Below are positions 1-24,000 of a DNA stretch of 64,000 nucleotides, in pieces. The notes beneath the pieces are model-generated. The model was not told the DNA's origin. It did not search any database and saw only the letters and a program-made list of their open reading frames with translations. Numbering within the stretch: the first letter of the stretch is position 1; every line of letters begins with the position of its first letter. Made by a program: the position numbers and the translations under genes. Source of the stretch: Phoronis australis (lineage: Eukaryota; Phoronida; Phoronidae); contig NMRA01000129.1 of NCBI GenBank assembly GCA_002633005.1, forward strand, positions 836,551 to 900,550, written 5' to 3'.

Positions 1-385
1 CCATTCTGTTGCAGTTTTGAAAGGCGACTCACTTGTAGTGATGTGAGAATTAAGCTTGTGTGTATTGTACTGCATGCTACATCTTTATTAGATATTACAA
101 AGCTTGTTTAGGCTTGATTAAATCCTAGCTACAGGGCTGTGAACAACCTTTCTTGTTTTTTATCTTTTTGGGAATTCCCTGTTATGACAGAGAGCTGATT
201 TTGATTCTTAATGTTGCTTGCATTCAGCCGTCATGATGGGGAGTTTCATTTTCCCTTAGTCATCATTAAAGAGAAATTGGGTCATGTGTGATTTTTTGGC
301 TTGTACTGTGGTTCCGCGTTTATTCTATACCAGTGTTGCTTTTGAATTATGAACTTGTTATCACCAGTTGTTTCTTGGTTTCCAG
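1..385. other. Non-coding DNA upstream of the first Akt coding exon
   Basis: No coding region is recognisable here. A polypyrimidine tract ending in the acceptor TTTCCAG at 379-385 shows that this is the end of an intron. The Akt 5' UTR exon and promoter therefore lie further left, outside the window. Confidence 0.6.
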
Positions 386-407
386 AAGCTGTGTCATTTA
401 ATGTGCA

Positions 408-11627
<11,220 letters not shown>

Positions 11628-14600
11628 GGTAGTCAGAACGATTCTCGATGTAATTCACAGAAACATTTCCAGTTTACAGTATAGTAGAAAATACAGTGTA
11701 ATCTGTTATAATACTAGGCAAAACTGGATTTAGTCTAATAGCGACATCTATTGGAAGTGCTGCTGGTTATTCTTGGCTGACTTAAAAGGTCAATGAAGTT
11801 TCCGACCTTGTCACTGAGGGGTTCAAGCTGTTATTGTGTTAGATGGTACTGGCAGCTGCATTTGTGTATACCTCCATGCATGATTTACTGCACTGTAATC
11901 ACCAGGGAGAGACTATTGTAGAGCTTCGATTGTATTTGACAATGACCACTGCTGCCTCCTGGCTGCAATGTAGCCTGGAAATGGAGGTACTCTAGTTTGT
12001 AGTGGCTGGCACCTGGGAACACATGTGACTTAGGAAAAGAACATTAATGTGTAGGATTCTGTTTAGACAGTTTAAACATTGTGAATTTACCCTCTTGTCA
12101 GCCAGAGGGCGACGTCGGTCAGCCATCCCGTATGATCAATCACTATAATTGCTCTCCTTCGATACTCACATTATACAGCAAATGTTTAGCAATCGTGAGC
12201 CAACTTTGAAGTATAGTAGTGCATTGAATCAACCCAGCTTTCTTAGCATGCATTGACCTTGCCTTACTTTATGTCAATGCTAACATGGTGATAACGTTCA
12301 CTTGTATCTAGTTACTAGTGTCATATTGATAGTTACCTGCATGCCGCTCTGTGAAATTTTTGTATGTTTGGTGTGAATGCCACATATCACTATGTAGCTT
12401 TTGTACTTGGGTGTTATGGCATAGTATTTGAAGTTTAACTTGTTTACCAAACACCTCTGTCCTAGTTGGAATTACTTAAAAGATCATCGTTAAAGATAAA
12501 GGTACTTAAAATGTTTGCCAACATACTTTAAAATATTAAAAATGGGATTGTAATCGTCGACTTGCCAAGTAAAGAGGGTTAATAAATATGTGTTGTGCAG
12601 ATGCTTAAGCTATAAAACGGCTTCTGTAGAAATAACTTTTGATTTTATATGTTACCATTGTAAATTCGGTCTCAGAACATTCATTACTCTGATTAAAAGT
12701 GGTTTTTGGGCTGGGCTTAGGGCGAAAAGACTGTCTGTTTTTTGGTTGAGACCCGGTTCGGTAAGTTTGTTGGACCCATCAAGTAATTCAGTTTAATCTT
12801 CAGCATGACCTCAGGTGTTGGCAAACTGCCAATTCTCAAAAATCATTTCTAACCTGTGTAAAGAATAAGTTGACTGTGATTTTGTAAAACGAAGCTGTCA
12901 AACTAAATCTCAATTTTTTAGACATATGGTGCCTAGCAGTTTTAAAGCTGGCTAAAAAAATCGAATTTGGCCTTTTACTCTCATATCAATCTCATAATGT
13001 TGCTTACTGTGATAGATTTCTATTTCCATCACCAACAAGAACGTGGAGACCATCAGCAACTCTGCAATGCTTCATAGTTTATTTGGGTTGGCCAACCCTA
13101 AAATTGCAAATTCAAAAATGATGCATGTACGTTTATCCTGTGACCTGAGTTGGCAATAGAATTGAGATTCTAGACTGTAATGTTATGAGACTGGTTTTAT
13201 GAGATTTTCTTCTTTAGCCAGCCACACAAGGTGAAATACAGTTTTAAGCATCAATATTAGTAACGTGGTATTTTATTGATTTCAATGTTAATTCCATTAA
13301 AATTGATTCTGACCATTGTGCCATTGGAGGTATGAGATACACATTGAAATTACCTCACTGATCATGCGATTAAAAACAGTGTTGGCAATAGTGTGCAAAG
13401 ACTAAATCCACTGAAATCAAGTTTATTGTTCACTATCAACTTGTACTGTATGAGCCTACAAGCACTCTGTACTGCAGGTGGCGCTACTGAAGGTGTCATC
13501 ACCAAACATGTCAACAGCACCATTTATAAGTCAGTGCTTCAGCAAGTAAAATGTGATGTATTTGTATCTGGAAGTTAAGATGTTTTGGCCATCTTAAAGA
13601 AATTGTCAGTAATGAATAGTTAGATATTAATAATAAAATGTTGCATGTATATTGCTTGATGACTAGGCTGTTTTAAAATGTATCATGAATGGAGTCGTGA
13701 CCAACTAGTTGTTCAGACTGATGCTGTGTACAATACAAGTGTTTAACAGTAAATAAATGATTTTTATTACACTCTACTGTTCTTATTTTTAAGGGATTCT
13801 TGCTGCATTCTTCATCAGCTACTCCAAGTTTTGTGACCTCCAGTCTGGACAAGCTTCATTGATTATAGGGTTATCCTACTTAATTCAATTAGATAGGTTT
13901 CAACAACCTAACTTATAAACCCAATGCAGTCTTCTCCACGTCAGGAATTACAAAATTTGTGGAAGTGTGTGGTATACTATGGGGAGTTAGTTGCGTTGCT
14001 CTGGTGCTAAAGTCCAAAATATCCTATTTTATTGAAGAAACATTTTCTCCCAAAAGTTAAAAACATAAGTTTTCAAACTTGGCGCAAGCTGAATATTTCA
14101 AGAAATCCAAACTGGTCGCCGCGACGCGTCAAAGCAGGTTCTGGAGAACAATGCATGTATGGAACAATACGACTTAATAAAAAACTTGGGACTCATCTGC
14201 AGCATAATGGGATTGGACTGGGATCTTTCTGGCATTAGTTGTTAAAAATATGCTGGCAACAAGCATATCTGCAGAGAGGATTTATTGTCTAAAGTTAAAC
14301 TTTGACTGCCGATGGAAAGGATAGACCTAAAAATGTAAGTAAGGTTGTCATGGGAAATTGGACCATTTTGCAGTTCTAGATCGCATTACTGAATGTGAGT
14401 GTTGTCACATGCAAATGGCAAAAAACATAATATTCAGTCTGCTTTTACAGTAGTAAAGTTTTATGCCCATACAAAAAACTAAAATTAAATGAAATGAAAC
14501 CAATAAAATCATCTGACAATGTATTCTCATTCAACACAGCTATGTCGGCATTGCTACCTGTAACGATGCACACTTTAAAAGATAATTATCACTGCAACAT

Positions 14601-14691
14601 TTAATGACTTCCAAAAAAATGCAACTTTTCCAACCCAGCCTTCCATTTCTTGTCCATCCTTCGCATTTGTGGCTACGTTTCTTAACATCAG
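11628..14691. other. Akt 3' UTR and intergenic DNA
   Basis: The first part is probably Akt 3' UTR. Beyond about 13.8 kb no coding potential is recognised; the short open frames have no family features. Confidence 0.5.
12581..12586 (+). promoter_or_regulatory. Candidate polyadenylation signal of Akt
   Basis: AATAAA lies about 950 bp after the Akt stop codon at 11625-11627. A second AATAAA at 13752-13757 could serve a longer transcript. Which is used cannot be told from sequence. Confidence 0.4.
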
Positions 14692-14886
14692 GTCTGTCCC
14701 TCGCATCAGAAGGTCTGTCCCTCGCATCAGAAGGTTTGTCCCTCGCATCAGGTCAGTCCCTCGCATCAGAAGGTCTGTCCCTTGCATCAGGTCAGTCCCT
14801 CGCATCAGGTTTGTCCCTCGCATCAGGTCAGTCCCTCGCATCAGAAGGTCTGTCCCTCGCATCAGAAGGTCTGTCCCTCGCATCAG
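14692..14886. repeat. Minisatellite of 18/21-bp units
   Basis: About ten head-to-tail units built on GTCTGTCCCTCGCATCAG, half of them with an extra AAG. All unit lengths are multiples of three, so frames stay open on both strands and give false repetitive proteins. Confidence 0.9.
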
Positions 14887-17800
14887 CAGTCCGAGTTTCT
14901 CACAGGATGATCAAGTCAGACAGATGAATTAAAAATTAACTGTTCTAAAAACGAAACAAACGTGCCTACAGCAATATGCTGGAAGGAGAAGGCTCGCTAA
15001 AACCACATTCAGCAATAATTTAATCATAATCACCAAATTCAAACTTGGATGGATCAAGACGCCAAACTGTATTTACAGAAGCAGTTGATAAACTCTATCC
15101 ACTGTACATTTGACTGCTACATTAAAATAGTCACTTATCAATTGAATAAACAATATACACGTCACTCCCATCAGCAGTAAATTTTTATTTTTCAATTTAT
15201 TCTTTCAACAGTCCCAAGGTCTCTGCCATATGCCTCACACCATTTAACCAAATCAGTTGTTTACATAATGTCTCTGTGTACACAAAATTGTCTGTGAAAC
15301 AACAACTTAGCAAAACTGCCAACCGACCAAAAGCATTTGCTTTATAAGAATAAATAATGAATGCAAAAATATTTAATGCAAAGTAATCTTCCAGATTGCA
15401 AGGGATGTCTGATTAAGTTTCTTAATAAGTTTTTTTAACATTAAGGAACCAAAACCTAGATGATAGATCTGCCTCACATCAAACATTTCCATTACACCAC
15501 AACATCAAAACAATGATTTTGTTTAAATCAGCCTCAAGCAATTTCGCTGAAGAAGTTAATACTCAAGACATAGTCAGTAGACCAAACAGAGGTGCTACAC
15601 TCTGAAAATGTGTTGTCATGAAGTTCACAAATTATAATAAATCCAAGTACTCTCCAAGTCCATCTCACCTTGAAAAAGAACCGAGCATCGATACATATCG
15701 ACTACTCAACAGAAAGTGGAATATGGCTTGCTTACATTTCTAATCCGTTACACAAGTAGCTGCAGCCCGGAAGTTTCAACCTCAGACCTTCAAGACAACA
15801 ATTTTCATTTTTCTCAATGAAACACTGTAACAATAAAATCACTGCTGTAACTATATTATAAAATGCAATTACAATTATATTACCAATGAAATTTTCTACT
15901 GCACATACATATTTGGAAATAATATCTTTCTGAAAGAGTCTTTTAAGACAAGATTCCATATTTCACCTCCACCAATCCTTTTATGAATATTTTGATGTTC
16001 CACACCACAATTATTAACATCTCAAACACTGTTTTAAGTCTTTTATTTTGGTAGACTAAAGATGGAAAAACAAGCATAGACAACAACTGCTCCAGAAAAG
16101 AACACACAGAAAAACATGTCAGGGTTAACATGTCAAGCTTTTTATTAGGACACATGAATTGGAACTGAAATTATGCCTCTGCAAGGTACATCGAGTTAAT
16201 GAATGTCTTTTCAGCCCAAGTGAGATTCCCTGCTAACCATAAAATGAGCAATCAGGTATTAGTAATGAGCAAGTAAATCAGTTCAAGTATCAACATAATA
16301 CATCACGCACAAGCACTGCATTACTATACCGAGAGTATACTTAACATTGCTCAAAGTACCATAAAATGAATAAATAATTCCATCGTAATATCAAATATGC
16401 CTGGCTCTGAGACACTTATTTGCACTGAGAAACTCACAGATCAGGAGGTCAATGTCAATTTAAGGTTATGTAGGACGTTATAACCAAGTCTGTGTAATTA
16501 CGCAAATATCTAGAAGAGTATAAAAATTGGCTCCGCAAAGTATATTTCTCTGAAAGTAGAAACCCTACAGACTTTGATTTGTAATTTTTAAGTTTACACC
16601 AATATGTTTTTAATTGGGTTACGTGACTATGTCTTTTTATCAAAATTTACTAAAAATAGAAACTTCAGGTACATTCGAAGCAAGACAAGAGTAGTACAAG
16701 CAAGTCTCATTTGATATCAGTATTCAGATGAAATCTCACGCATCTTTTGATTTTTTTTTTCATAAAAACAATAAGTGCAAAAACCATAGTATCTAAAAGC
16801 TTTGTGTGTAACAAACTCTGAGATAGGTTCCAAAGTTAACCAAATTTGGGCATTTTTCAAGGGAATTACATAGCATACTATGCTTTAGGTACTATTTTCT
16901 AAAGCGTTGTTAGGAACTGCTTTTAAATTGTTCCGCTTTTGCAAGAGGGGCCATCAAAATAAGACTTTTACGATTTTTAAGAAACAAAACTAAAGTTGCA
17001 TAAAATCGAAATGAAATTATAAGCCAGAAACTGTAACAGCATTTTTGAGATTTCACCTTCAACATTTATATCAAACAGAATTTGGTCGTAGTATTGATAC
17101 CGTTGATTTACTATGATTACACCTTTGTTAGTTTCTTTTAAGATACTTTTTCCAGAAAGTCACGTAACCCAATTAATGGCTGATAAGTATTGAGTAACAA
17201 ATGAAATTCTACAGGCTTTCTTTTTTCAGAATTTTTTATACTGAGGTAAAATCTATAGTTTAGTAGATATTCGGGTCACTACACAGACGTGTGGATAAGA
17301 TCCTGCATAGTCTTAAAGGAGAAAAGGTTAAAAACCCACAATGGGCATTCAGTTGATCGTCAGCATCAACTCAGACTGTTGGTAAGTGTACATGTATGAT
17401 CTCAAAAGAAATTTACTATCAAAGAGCTCAGCAGCCAACATCTGAAATAGCTTATTTGCTCTCAATGCATAATCTGCTACAAATAATTCTAAAACAGAGA
17501 TGTCAGAGTAATTGTATATTACATCAAATAACTTATAATCACAAGTTCAAAACAGCACATAATAGCGCAGTAAAGATAATTGCAAATGCTTGCTGGGCCC
17601 CTGAAGATGGATTGATTGATGGACAATATCATAGACTAAGCATCAACATCACTTTTTCATATCTAACATTGCTGGAACCAATGTTTCCCTGTAACCTGTT
17701 TCCCCAAAAAATTGTTCTTGTTGAGGTATAATAAATTGTTTTGTCTAAATTATTGCCCTCAATAAATAGTAAATAGATCCAATCTTTAGACCACAAGTGT

Positions 17801-18094
17801 CGTCCAACAGACATATTGCCAGCTGGCAACAGAATACTTTTCTTCAAATTGTATGCAAAGCTCACAATTCGCAACTGAACTGGTCTACAACAGGGAGCTT
17901 AAAATTCCCTAGGTGGCACTAGTGAGACAATGATCAAAGCTGTTTAAATGCATGTATTCAAGTCACATCGGACCCTAAGGTTCAAGCGTCCCAATGTTCT
18001 CAAACTATTCTGAACAAAAAGAGAATCCATTCTCCACGAGTGGCACCTAGTGAATGCTGAGGCTCCTATTCCCAAGTAGAGGAGCAACCTGATG
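14887..18094. other. Intergenic DNA between the convergent Akt and oxygenase genes
   Basis: AT-rich sequence without recognisable genes or transposons. It should hold the 3' UTR of the oxygenase gene (- strand), whose end I cannot place. Confidence 0.5.
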
Positions 18095-21000
18095 TCAATC
18101 ACTTTCCTTCACATCATATGACTGATTGAACCTGCGCTCTGCCCACACCCCAGACAGGACTGGAGAACGCTTGCTAGAGCCATCAAGTGGAACCACCACT
18201 GTGTCTTTATTTGGATGGACAAAGAAGGCAATGGACTGACGCGCTCGCACCATCAACTTCTCCTCCTTGGGGACTACCACTCTGTGCTTCTGAAATGCAA
18301 GCAGCAAACAGAAAGTGAGCGAGTTGATGAATCAATCACTAACGAAAAAATGGCATTAAATGTTTCTGTTCCTCATCATAACATAAGAATGGAGGGTCAA
18401 GGTTTTGTTTAGAGCAATACAAGAATACTTGAGATGATACAAGTGCACATCAGCTGGTATGCCATTTCATCAATGTCCCAACCACTTTCATCACCACCTG
18501 ATATACACCTACACCATCATGGGATAAATGAATTTGAGGAATTTCATCTACTGCAAAATGTTCAGCGACACTACTGTCATTTTTCAAATGCACTGTGGAA
18601 CCGTTGTCATCTTGTAAACATCCAGCGACATCACTTGCTGATGTAAAAATTGTCTAACAAAAGACAACAGTAGTTACACGAATGCACGAAAATTGAAAGT
18701 ATGTATTCACTACAACTAGCTTTTTGTGCAAGTAGGACTAACCAACTGTCATTTAAAAATAAAGTGAAAATAAGCTACACAATATATCAAATATAATGCA
18801 GACAAGCAAATCTTTTGCACAAAATAATTTTCTATGTGCAATCATCAAACCCTAATATGCAAAAAACCATGGTTACATGTCACCACATTACATGAGATAT
18901 TACTGAGTGTTTACATGTCACCACATTACATGAGATATTACTGAGTGTTTACATGTCACCACATTACATGAGATATTACTGAGTGTTTACATGTCACCAC
19001 ATTACATGAGATATTACTGAGTGTTTACATGTCACCACATTTTATGAGATAGCACTGAGTATTTACGAGCAGACAACAACCCTCTCACCACGCGTTTAAA
19101 AAACTTCAGCAGCTCTGCTGCTTGAGGAAGATTTGCAGTACATAAAATCCCCAAAGGCAGCCTCCATTAATCAATGACTTGAAACTTCAATGAACAAATG
19201 GATGCAACAAAGAAAAATGTAGTTGTTGTGACAAAACACCTAATGTACAAATGAATAACTAAAAAGAATTTCAACAGTGTAACATACTATTGTCAAGACA
19301 TTGCAGCTCCTCAAAATGCAATTTCTGCATCATAACCCCCAAACTACAACACTCGGCGTCCCTCAATCTCGTAACGGCTAAAGCAGTTACATACGGACAG
19401 CAAAGCTTGTCACAGTCCCAGGCTGAAACCCTGATGTAGCTACAGATTGACACGGAGTTGGTAAAGTGGAACTTGCACGCTTATTCCTCATCTCTGTGAT
19501 TGTTTAGTCAAATTAGTTAGAAACACACCATATAGCGACGATGAGAATATCAAGTAGGTTGAAAATTGCCAAATGTTTTTAAGAACGAGTTTTGTGTCGA
19601 AAATGATCCACCGTAAATCACTCAACGGTGTCCAGTAAGTATCGTGACGTGGTGTTGGGGAATAAAACTGCATGATGTGGGGTATGTGAGCCCCCAAGGT
19701 GTCATTAGTGCAAAGGTCACCTATTTGCAGAATTTTTTGTTTCCACATTTACAAGTTGTAAATGAATACATTTGCAGTTTGCTTAGTGTAGATGATGTTC
19801 AAATAGCATTGTCATTTAGTTCCAGATGTACATTAGCATAGTTAGGAGCATGCAAATACAGCTTTATGGGTAACACCCAATAGACTACAAGAACACACTT
19901 GTACATTCAGAACTTACTGTTGCTACAAGCTGATTGGCTGTCCACCTTTCCATCAGATCTCCAATGTTGACCAATACGCAACCAGGAATGGGCTTGGCTG
20001 ATATATACTCCTCAGTCTTTTTACAAAACACCTAAAACATACCATGTGTATGCTTTCACTAACAGATTTGATGATGTTAAGATTAGAATCTAAGGACACA
20101 ACCAAAAACACCATCAGTATGTCGGACATTTTCCTTCAATAAGTATGGTTGCCCTTCCCTTTTGAAAGTGTTTTTGGTCCATTTGACTTGTTTTACTTAC
20201 TTTGAGATGTATTTTGATTCTTCTTGTGAGAACGATAACAACAATTCTTCAAACTGAAAGTGTAACGCTGTACACAAGTTGGAAAATCCCAACACTATGT
20301 CTGGCATCATTGCTAATGGGGGTGGGACTGAAATGGCCATTAAGCAGTTATATGAACTGAAAAGTGAGGAAACACAGCTAACACAGAACAGTTGACAGTT
20401 TCCAAACACCACTTTCGGTTTGATGAACTGTCATTTTTAAAGTAAGAGTTCAAAATACCAATATAGTAACTATGTAAAACATGTCAAATTGATTAAACAG
20501 ATAACATTCCCAAATGAAACAAATATACGACCATGTCACTTTTTACATGAGTCTTTTCTGCCACTGAACCATGGCCACAACGATGAATACTGATTGGTTA
20601 AAACCGCTCCAAGAAAATAGTGAATAAATAATAAAACCAAAGATCACGGGTTTGTACAGTTCAAAATGGCAAACATGGTCTTTTAGTGAAAGTAATGCGT
20701 TCTTGTGTGGAAATTAAAAAGTGCAACACTTCATGAACTTATACTTGAATATAAACCCATGGCTTTATATGTAGGATTTTACGATATATTTTCAAAACTA
20801 TCCCAACTGCACCAACATTATTCCAACACTATGTCAATCCACTCCAAGTCTGAATCCAGTTTATAACACACAAGATACGTAATGTCTCACTTTGCAAAGA
20901 TTAGGTTGCAAAGCTTGCTTCTTGTCTACATTGTTAGTAATGAAGGAAAAGTTAATCTTGCTTTATCTCAGTCCATAAACATTTCACGACTTCAGTCTTG

Positions 21001-24000
21001 GAAGATTATATCTGCATAAACCACTCTTGTCTAACATATTTCTACTGCTATCTCCACTCCTGTCTAACATATTTCTACTGTTATCTCCGCTCAAACATAA
21101 ATAACGTAAGTTTAAACACCTATAAACCCGGGTTTCTTACAAGACGCCAACTTTTGACCACTTATAGTTATCAAAATTGGCCTCAAATTGTTCCGACGAC
21201 AAGTAATTTCTGGGTTTGAAAAGAACTGGTGATTGCTAAGCGCATAAAATGATAAACCATGAAAAAACAACTCAATTCAGGCAATAATGAACAGTCAGTT
21301 ATTTTGTAGCCGTGAAATCACCTCCAATTTTACTAAGAAGCTATTTGAAACCAACTTTACAGTAGTGAGTGGTCTAAATCAAAAGTCAGTTTTTGCGACA
21401 ACAGGTGGAGTTATAGTGGCTTTATACTGAATGACATCAGACATGCCAAAGACATGGCAATAAATCTCACAATTACCATACACTTGTCACTATAATAAAT
21501 ACAGTACAATACAATACAATACAATACACATTCTGTACTAACCAAGAGGTGCTTTTAGAATTAAGTGAAACATTGTCTTTGAATGATGAGTTTCTAAGTG
21601 ATTGTAGCAATTTTAAGAGTTGTTGGTGATAAAAGTGCTCTAGTCTGTACCTCAAGGCCACCAATGTCGTCTTGGAACAAAATTGTGAGTGAGCCGTAGT
21701 CAGTGTGCTCCGCGCATCGTTGTTGACCAGGCTGAACTTCTGAAACAAGGAGACACTAAATATTAAATAGAGGATCAAATAGAAAATAACACATGCAGTT
21801 TTGACCACAGACTCTACTTTCATTATGATAATATGAATCTACATATTACTAGCAACCCAAGATTTGATTTGATTAGTACATCATGTCATAAATTGTAGTC
21901 GGGCTACTTCCTGATCTTGTTTTATGATAGAAATATTATGCATATCATGTTAATGGCATAGACAAATTTTTCTAAACATCTATTTCTGTTAAGAATTTTA
22001 CAAAATTAATTTCTTAATTTCTACTTATGTCCTCACGAAGAAAATGGCAAAATAAGCTGATTAATTCAAACAAGCGGGATACAAGATAGTCAAGAAAACA
22101 ACAATGGTTTTAAGACTTGACATGTTTCGGTATCATTTATTCAACACCATCCTCAGGAGTGACAATACAGTGGCCACCTAGCTAGGCCCAGCAACAAGTA
22201 ATGAAGCACAGATACAGTCAGTTACAGGGAGTGACAATGATCTAGACCAACCATGACAACCTGTGGTGTGTCAGTTGCCTATTGAGATTGGGCTTGCACC
22301 AACTGATGTGTAAAGCCTCACGAATTTTAAGCTCCTTTGTTGTTACTGCCTGGTCTATTATTGCATAGTCACTGAAAGAGCACTGCTGATAACAATGATT
22401 GGAGCTCTGTAGGTGAATATTTACATGTGAATTTCAGACAGAAATTGTCACTCCCTGTAACGGACTGTATCTGTGCTTCATTACTTGTTGCTGGGCCTAG
22501 CTAGGTGGCCAATGTATTATCACTTCTGAGGATGGTGTTGAATAAATGACATCGAAACATGTCAAGTCTTAAAACCGTTGTTGTTTTCTTGAATATATGT
22601 TGCATGGAGATACAAAATAGCAATTGACATATCACAAGGAATTTATAGGAAATTGCCCAATTTTGGAAGGATTGGCCAGCTAAACTGGTGGCTTTACAAT
22701 AATTTCTCATTTGCCGACGGTCTGTTCGGGGATGGCAATAATTTTCTATCATGACATGGAAAGGTTAAGACAAATCTTGTGTCGAAAAGAACTTGGGCCT
22801 TGTTACATCAACGTTGTCTTAGCTCAGACTGCTGTAATGTCCACTTTAATGAACACACAATTCATTAACAGAACTTATGCAGGTAGTCAAGTCTGATTAT
22901 GAAAAATTATCAAACTTTAAGTTAGGTGAAACCATTTTCATCTTCGAAAAAAATCGCCGTCGTGTTAGCAACGATGCGCCTATGATCACCTTGGCTATGA
23001 CTGGACTTAATACAGATGACAAGTCCCTAATTCATAATTTGTTCTTAAGGTAGAGCATACAAAGAAACTCTTTTTAACTGAAGAGTGTTTAATGTGCACC
23101 ATAACAATTACAGCGAAGACTTACCAGATAAAATAGGAGGGTAATAAATGCTGCGAAGGTCCGTATAGTTGCCACCATAGCTCATGTTTTTATGACATTT
23201 AGAGAAAAATCCTTTGTCCTGCAAGTACAAAACAAATATTTTGGGGACTTATTAGAATGCCTTTCAATTGACAGAACCCTTGAAATAACACTAAGTCAAC
23301 TGGTTTGTCTCGGAGGAGCTGAGGTGACACAGATGATGATAGGCTTGTGGAATATGTATTCAAGCCAAATAAATGACTAATGGTTTACACCCTCTTCATT
23401 CAGATGAACGATGACTCCCTTAAGATGCAGACTCATATTAACATAATATAGAATGATCAGACATTCTCAGCATTTTGTAGCCACTTCACTTGCTATTTTA
23501 TAAGAAACCTTCAAACATTGAAATCAAATTCATGTAATGTAATATTAAGGCATAGTAAATGACACAAAACAGCCACTTAGCAACCATGATTCATTCTCCA
23601 GTCCATTCCAAGTGAATGCAATGGCTACAAAATGCCACGGAGCACCATATGACTATACACACATTCCACTGTGGGCCATGCGACAATCAATGTTTCTGAC
23701 CTACCTCTAAGTTCAGCCCAATAGCGATCACATCTAAAATCCTCAAAGCTAGTTGGTGACATCTGTTATAAAAGTTCATGGAGATTTCCTTGTAGTTGGG
23801 TATGGCTTGGTGATCTGGCCATATCTGTAAGACATCAGGAAGCCTCAAGTATTTGCAGATATGTACACAACACATAAAACAATAGAGCCACTAGGAGGTG
23901 CAGCATAGGTCAACTCTGAAATAAGCACGTGCTGTCATCCCAGAATCTTATTAGCCAAATTTCAAAAAACATCAAGGAGTTTGATAGATATAGAGTCATA

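Noticed and set aside
14575-14932. Repetitive open frames on both strands (MRGTDL and SLASEG repeats)
   Set aside because: They are translations of an 18/21-bp minisatellite whose unit lengths are multiples of three, so all frames stay open by construction.
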